Assembly: GCF_018143015.1 (NCBI RefSeq) | Contig: NC_054743.1 | Coordinates: 31,459,934-31,523,933, forward strand | Origin: Lytechinus variegatus | Taxonomy: Eukaryota > Echinodermata > Echinoidea > Temnopleuroida > Toxopneustidae | Length of the DNA: 64,000 nucleotides | Direction of reading: 5' to 3' | Part shown: piece by piece, positions 61,701 through 64,000 of the stretch | How the letters are laid out: every line of letters starts with the position of its first letter | Numbering within the stretch: the first letter of the stretch is position 1 | The notes under the pieces: model-generated | What the model saw: the letters and a program-made list of their open reading frames with translations, nothing else | The model's database searches: none | Told to the model about the DNA's origin: nothing | Translations under genes and position numbers: made by a program

Positions 61701-62124
61701 TGTACTATATGTTACTTCTTAATTAAGTTGTTACGATTCAAAGATTATTAATAATTGAATTATGTTTCCTTGGCCCTGTTGCATAAAAGTTACTTTTATG
61801 GTAGCTGCACCATGGCAACATGGCTCAACAGCTAATCAGAATAGAGGATTTCATAAAAGATACCGTTACCATTAGATGGCAAAGTTACCATTATGTCAAC
61901 TTTCATGCAACGGGTCCCTGAAAAGTTGTTTCTATTCTTGAAATTATGTGGTAATCAATGTGTTGACTGTTTTTGTGTTTTTTTTTTCTTCAGATGTTCA
62001 GCATGGTATTCTGTTGGTGTCACCCAAGAAGAGACTGCTATGTTCAGCTGAAGACTATTCCTCTAAGGTGGCACTACTCAGCATACTGGAGGAAACAATC
62101 CGAGCTGCTTTAGATGTGGACTGA
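37701..62124 (+). CDS. ECT2L: ECT2L-type F-box/RhoGEF protein, 21 exons
   Basis: Exons: 37,701-37,988; 39,352-39,387; 40,547-40,786; 41,200-41,337; 42,227-42,329; 42,804-43,012; 43,568-43,704; 44,443-44,575; 45,809-45,924; 46,891-47,069; 47,383-47,475; 48,180-48,371; 50,444-50,550; 51,630-51,761; 52,458-52,649; 53,295-53,512; 54,229-54,376; 54,933-55,163; 55,813-55,973; 56,676-56,848; 61,994-62,124. All are GT-AG and the sum, 3,357 nt, gives 1,118 residues; human ECT2L has about 900. Domains: basic, Ser/Pro-rich N-terminus (1-96); F-box about 155-197 (LPRFLCLYIFSFLDPRSL, then WHWKF); a middle region about 400-557 (RILLISSEVPAYQ) that resembles the DUF4347 fold as I recall it; an acidic linker (702-731, Glu-rich); a RhoGEF (DH) domain from about 776 (ANEILDAEKVYLRRL); a PH-like C-terminus from 1018 (CLFLFNDALVVT). 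Expected role: exchange factor for Rho-family GTPases, with a possible SCF link through the F-box. Start: ATG has A at -3 and an in-frame TGA 15 bases upstream. Exon 2 is only 36 nt. Confidence 0.93.
38357..38759 (-). mobile_element. Non-autonomous DNA transposon with 9-bp target duplication, copy 2
   Basis: Reverse-orientation copy of the element at 407-848, in ECT2L intron 1. It is flanked by identical ATCATAAAC (38,348-38,356 and 38,760-38,768). The termini are TAGAC and GTCTA, as in copy 1. Similarity to copy 1 is high through both outer parts; the interior has small indels, giving 403 rather than 442 bp. Confidence 0.85.
39388..40546. other. ECT2L intron 2
   Basis: AT-rich intron, no extra exon or repeat boundary identified. 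ATC/CAT-rich sequence lies at about 40,368-40,480. Confidence 0.45.
43138..43192. repeat. (TTGG)n microsatellite in ECT2L intron 6
   Basis: About 13 tetranucleotide units of GATT/GGTT type with GGTC variants at the right end. Confidence 0.95.
43995..44298. mobile_element. Palindromic transposon with TTA duplication (GGCCCGCATTC ends)
   Basis: The ends GGCCCGCATTCTGAAGTCAG and CTGACTTCAGAATACGGGCC are inverted. TTA flanks both sides (43,992-43,994 and 44,299-44,301). Inner pairing includes AGGTTTAACTCAAACC and its partner near 44,265. TWA targets are characteristic of PIF/Harbinger elements. Confidence 0.85.
45035..45609. mobile_element. TTAA-flanked palindromic element (family C) in ECT2L intron 8
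   Basis: TTAA at 45,031-45,034 and 45,610-45,613. The ends AGGGGTGGTCCAGGCTGAAA and TTTCAGCCTGGACCACCCCT are perfectly inverted. The arms are long (ATGAATATTCATTAGG with its partner near 45,455). No protein encoded. Confidence 0.92.
46000..46111. repeat. (ATC)n microsatellite, left of the SINE
   Basis: Imperfect CAT/ATC triplet run. His-rich frames through it are not genes. Confidence 0.9.
46112..46388 (+). mobile_element. tRNA-derived SINE in ECT2L intron 9
   Basis: A tRNA-like head carries an A-box-like region from about 46,121 and a perfect B box GGGTTCGAATCCC (46,164-46,176). A tRNA-unrelated body follows with CCAGGTGAGGTGAATGGGTA and CCCGGTAGGAT, and an ending CTGCGCTATATAAATGGACA before an ATT run. 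The body motifs recur at 50,250 and 62,290. The layout resembles the tRNA-derived SINE families known from sea urchins. Confidence 0.85.
46389..46660. repeat. (ATC)n microsatellite, right of the SINE
   Basis: Continuation of CAT/ATC triplets after the ATT tail of the SINE, with point interruptions. Confidence 0.9.
48674..49107. mobile_element. Palindromic element of the 33,004 family, split by a second element
   Basis: The left end GGGGTGTTTCACAAAGATTT and the right end AAATCTTTGTCAAAGACCTC are inverted. The body matches 33,004-33,210 before and after an insertion at 48,706-48,923. Removing the insertion and one TTA restores the AAGTATGA..TTAGAGT..GCACTTAA order of the uninterrupted copy. 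Confidence 0.85.
48706..48923. mobile_element. Palindromic element nested inside the previous one
   Basis: The ends GGGGTGTTGCAAGAAA and TTTCTTGCAACACCCC are inverted. TTA is present on both sides (48,703-48,705 and 48,924-48,926). The interior carries GATCAATCGG/TTGATCGC-type pairing. A relative lies at 59,394-59,575. Confidence 0.85.
49370..49605. repeat. C-rich repeat block
   Basis: A series of CCCCCTATCGAAGG, CCCCCCTTTCGAGGG and CCCCCTATCTCAGG-like units. A similar block lies at about 50,030-50,240 (CCCCCTTTTTAAAG, ACCCCGGCCTGGGG). Origin not identified. Confidence 0.5.
50248..50310 (+). mobile_element. SINE body fragment
   Basis: The ACCCAGGTGAGGTGAATGGG segment, followed by TATTCGACAGGATGAATTCC, matches the body of the SINE at 46,112-46,388. 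The tRNA-like head is missing. Confidence 0.6.
51023..51189. mobile_element. Short palindromic element, intron 13 cluster, 1 of 3
   Basis: Inverted ends TGGGTGTTTCAGAAAG and AAGCCTTATGAAACGGCCCC. Inner GATCCTTTCTTGTGGT pairs with a GCAAGAAAGGATC partner. Confidence 0.7.
51252..51432. mobile_element. Short palindromic element, intron 13 cluster, 2 of 3
   Basis: Same family as the previous element: inner CCCTTTCTTGTGGTAAACGA pairs with AAGAAGGGATAACCAGTCGT. The ends are GGGGGATGATTCATAAAGC and GCTTTATAAAACACCCACC. Confidence 0.7.
51433..51587. mobile_element. Short palindromic element, intron 13 cluster, 3 of 3
   Basis: The left end GGCTCCGTAATGCAAAGATT and the reverse complement of the right end (GGGGTCTGTAACACAAAGGT) match. 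It directly abuts the previous element and belongs to another family, with an AGCAATCGATTGCTAA inner palindrome near the left end. Confidence 0.65.
52852..52879. repeat. Poly(C) run of 28
   Basis: Uninterrupted C run followed by GGG, in ECT2L intron 15. The length in the assembly is likely unreliable. Confidence 0.95.
56234..56641. mobile_element. Palindromic transposon (GGCCCGAATTC family), copy 2
   Basis: The ends GGCCCGAATTCACATAAGTC and ACCTTTGTGAATTCGGGCC are inverted. The centre pairs AAGTCCACTGTTTGACC with a GTGGACTCATGAAT partner. The body shares ATGCTGATGCGCGC and TTGTCACAGT with the copy at 11,105. It ends about 35 bases before ECT2L exon 20. Confidence 0.85.
57124..57619. mobile_element. 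TTAA-flanked palindromic element (family A), complete copy
   Basis: TTAA at 57,120-57,123 and 57,620-57,623. The ends AGGGGAAGTTCACCCTGA and TCAGGGTGAACTTCCCCT are inverted. The arms run about 200 bases. Related sequence lies at 2077-2975 and from 63,917 to the window end. Confidence 0.93.
58007..59288 (+). CDS. Candidate two-exon small gene or alternative exons within ECT2L intron 20
   Basis: Exon 58,007-58,132 (42 codons from ATG) ends at a consensus donor AAG/GTAAGC. Exon 59,094-59,288 begins after TTCTACACACAG and continues open for 64 codons to TGA, giving 106 residues. The joined frame is open in phase 0. The first part is Cys-rich (CTVPFTCCRCRLRC); the second has one hydrophobic stretch (LDIAIFFFTL). 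I do not recognise it. The donor and acceptor are good, but codon use is not clearly coding. It could equally be a non-coding transcript or chance. It does not join ECT2L exon 20 in frame by itself. Confidence 0.22.
59394..59575. mobile_element. Palindromic element related to 48,706-48,923
   Basis: The left end GGGCATTTTGCAAGAAA and the reverse complement of the right end (GGGGCACTGCAAGAAACTTA) are alike. The interior ACTCGACCTTATTACG region does not pair obviously, so the copy is diverged. Confidence 0.6.
59926..60460. mobile_element. TTAA-type palindromic element (family D) in ECT2L intron 20
   Basis: The right end is flanked by TTAA (60,461-60,464); the left flank reads GTAA. The ends AGGAGAAGTCCACA and the partner of GTGGACTTGACTT are inverted. 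The arms are diverged but visible (AAATTTTGCCTAATTT, GTGTGAGTGAC). Resembles family B in end sequence. Confidence 0.7.
61772..61919. mobile_element. Short palindromic element (GGCCCTGTTGCATAAAAGTTAC ends)
   Basis: The left GGCCCTGTTGCATAAAAGTT and the reverse complement of the right end (GGACCCGTTGCATGAAAGTT) match well. It lies 75 bases upstream of the last ECT2L exon. Confidence 0.75.
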
Positions 62125-62175
62125 AATAACAACAAGGGACAACCTCAGCAACCGCCAAAGCAACAAGAAAATGTG

Positions 62176-62487
62176 GAAGCCTCCTGGTGTAGTGGTTCTG
62201 ACTCTCACCTTGTAATCAGAGGGTCATGTGTTCTAATCCCACCATGGCCTAGAGTCCTTTGGCAATATATCAATCCACAATATGCCACTCTCCATCCAGG
62301 TGTTAAATGGGTACCTGGTAGGATGCAAAAGCCTATGTAGTATTCCTAGCAATGGAGTCTTGGAAGTCATTGGAATGCTCCCCAGGGAATGGAGAAAAAG
62401 CATGTTGTGTATGGGCATGCCAGGATCCGATGACCGGGGTAGTAATATATCTATAAAGCGCTTAGAGATGCTGTTCCAATGTATTAA
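62176..62487 (+). mobile_element. tRNA-derived SINE in the ECT2L 3' flank, interrupted at its tail
   Basis: A box TGGTGTAGTGG (62,185-62,195) and B-box region GGTCATGTGTTCTAATCCC (to 62,240). The body includes CCAGGTGTTAAATGGGTACC and TGGTAGGATG; the tail AAGCGCTTAGAGATGCTGTT is followed by CCAATGTATTAA. The tail resumes as GCGCTGTATGAAAACTG after the element inserted at 62,488-63,082. It starts about 50 bases after the ECT2L stop codon, so it may be part of the 3' untranslated region. Confidence 0.85.
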
Positions 62488-63082
62488 AGGGGAATCCAGC
62501 CTTGGCCATAAAATGAAGCGTTGGGAAGGAGAAAAATAAATTAAACAGAATGGTGAAAGTTTAAAAGAAATCGGACAAGCAATAAGAAAGTTATTGCTGT
62601 TTTAAAATTGAGATCACTAATACTTTGTAGATTTCAAATTGGCAACTGGGTAAGTAAATTATGACAAGGGGCAAGGACAACTTTCCCATAGGCCATGTAC
62701 TTTATTATCAGGGATATGTGGTTTTCTCCTAAGTACCCATTCTCCTGGGGCAGTAATCTAAATATAACCCAGGTAGTATATTGTTTTATGTCCTCATGAA
62801 AGAAAAATATAATTTGAAATAAAACTTTTGGGAAAAATGACAATTTAGCCATAATATGTATTGGAGTACATGGAAGAGTAGTCCTTGCCTTACATCACTA
62901 TGACATCCCATATGTGGCCAATTTGAAGTCTCCATGGGTATAGTGATTACCAATATTTACAACTTTTAAAAATTCTTAACTTTCTTGTTGTTTGTCCAAT
63001 ATTGTTCAAACTTTCAGCTATCAACTTGTCTGATTTTTCTTTTCCTTATAAAAACAAGTTTTTATTTGGGTTGGATTCCCCT
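62488..63082. mobile_element. TTAA-flanked palindromic element (family E) nested in the SINE
   Basis: TTAA at 62,484-62,487 and 63,083-63,086. The ends AGGGGAATCCAGCCTTGG and the partner of GGTTGGATTCCCCT are inverted. The arms include TCGGACAAGCAATAAGAAAG and a diverged partner near 62,985. No protein encoded. Confidence 0.9.
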
Positions 63083-63086
63083 TTAA

Positions 63087-63912
63087 GCGCTGTATGAAAA
63101 CTGTTAATCATTTAGAAAAGCAAGATCTAACATGTACAAAGTAGCAGTGGTAGCAGCAACATCACTACCAATGGCGACACCGTCATCAGCAACACTGTTC
63201 TGCCTATCACAAATGGAGAGAAGAGCTGTGGATCTGTGGTACTGTACATGCTCATTATGAAGAAGTTTAGTGTGCCTTTTTTTAACTCACGGGTGGTGGA
63301 GAGAAGCGATGTACAGAGCTGCCAAGTAGTACAGATTTTCTGTATTTAGTACTGAAAAATGAGAAGAATACTGATGGTTTCATGCAAAATACTGATTTCT
63401 TATGTTTCAGTTTCATGTGTTGTCCTATGGTATTTCTTTGAAAATACTGATTTCCTCGACAAAATGCTTATTTTCAGCTTTAAAAAATACTGAAATGTTC
63501 TTGTTCAGGTTGGCAGCTCTGGATGTAGATCAAATGCCTGTGTGTTACCCGAGAATATGAATTTGCATCGTGTAAATTCATATTGATTCTAGCAGTACTG
63601 AACAAATGTTTTTTTCCATGCAATACCTCTATTTCATTACTGTTGCAAGTGGAAGAACAGCAGACTGTCATGTTACACATTTATTTATAGTATTACTCTG
63701 TTGCCTGTGTTTCCGAAGTCCAGATTAATTTTAGGCCATGGTCTAATACTGAACTTATCGGAAACTGAAAATGTAAACATTTTGTTTAAATTGTATATTC
63801 AGCTCATTTCTCATGCTCTAATGATGAAGAAAACTAAGATAGGTTTTATTCCCAGGTAGTTATGAGTGATGTTGAATGTTGCTGAACGATCTGGTACGTT
63901 GAATATGTACTA
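63087..63912. other. Region downstream of ECT2L
   Basis: The first bases are the displaced SINE tail. The rest is AT-rich, with a locally repeated ACTGATTT / TACTGA pattern around 63,330-63,490 (several GTACTGAAAAATG-like phrases). No gene seen. Confidence 0.45.
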
Positions 63913-63916
63913 TTAA

Positions 63917-64000
63917 AGGGGAAGTTCACCCTGACAAAAATTTTATGGTAAAAATAGCAGAAAAAATAATTCAAAATATTGCCGAAGGTTTGAGGAAAAT
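63917..64000 (+). mobile_element. TTAA-flanked palindromic element (family A), cut by the window end
   Basis: TTAA at 63,913-63,916, then AGGGGAAGTTCACCCTGACA and the ATTGCCGAAGGTTTGAG motif, as in the left arm of 57,124-57,619. The right part lies outside the window. Confidence 0.88.

Noticed and set aside
1-64000. CRISPR array, bacterial operon or LTR/virus-like element
   Set aside because: The spliced animal genes exclude a prokaryotic source. I saw no paired LTRs, capsid or polymerase motifs, and the only tandem arrays are a minisatellite and microsatellites.

Overview
The window is nuclear DNA from a marine invertebrate deuterostome, most likely an echinoderm and probably a sea urchin. 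It is AT-rich, with intron-rich genes, and the non-coding DNA is packed with palindromic non-autonomous DNA transposons and tRNA-derived SINEs. The short palindromes ACATGTAC and TAGGCCTA recur throughout. The three confident gene models all have animal orthologues. Species is inferred from overall character, not from a diagnostic sequence.

Layout. 1-13,000 holds no convincing gene. It contains several palindromic transposons, a 433-bp tandem duplication and microsatellites. 13,020-14,187 (minus) is a two-exon RAB39-type small GTPase of 229 residues. 17,005-31,643 (plus) is a six-exon SLC35F1/F2-type transporter of 415 residues. Its first coding exon (17,005-17,123) lies 8.7 kb upstream of the rest and joins exon 2 in exact reading phase. 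That first intron is filled by a 6.4-kb foldback-type transposon (17,347-23,724) with a 6-bp target duplication (GTACAG), long inverted ends and two opposed arrays of a 78-bp minisatellite. 37,701-62,124 (plus) is a 21-exon ECT2L-type protein of 1,118 residues (F-box, middle domain, acidic linker, RhoGEF, PH-like C-terminus). All 20 of its introns keep the reading frame. A near-consensus RFX X-box lies 118 bp upstream of its ATG.

RAB39 and SLC35F are head to head. From memory, human RAB39A and SLC35F2 are also divergent neighbours on 11q22, so this looks like ancient conserved linkage. The products act in different places: endomembrane traffic, small-molecule transport, and Rho activation with possible ubiquitin-ligase adaptor function. 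No joint pathway is claimed.

The accessory content is a dense record of transposition: TTAA-flanked palindromes of several families, palindromes with apparent 3-bp target duplications, two copies of a 9-bp-duplication element in opposite orientations 38 kb apart, and clear nested insertions (one element in another, and one in a SINE tail). I see no LTR or other virus-like element, no rRNA, no CRISPR and no intact tRNA gene.
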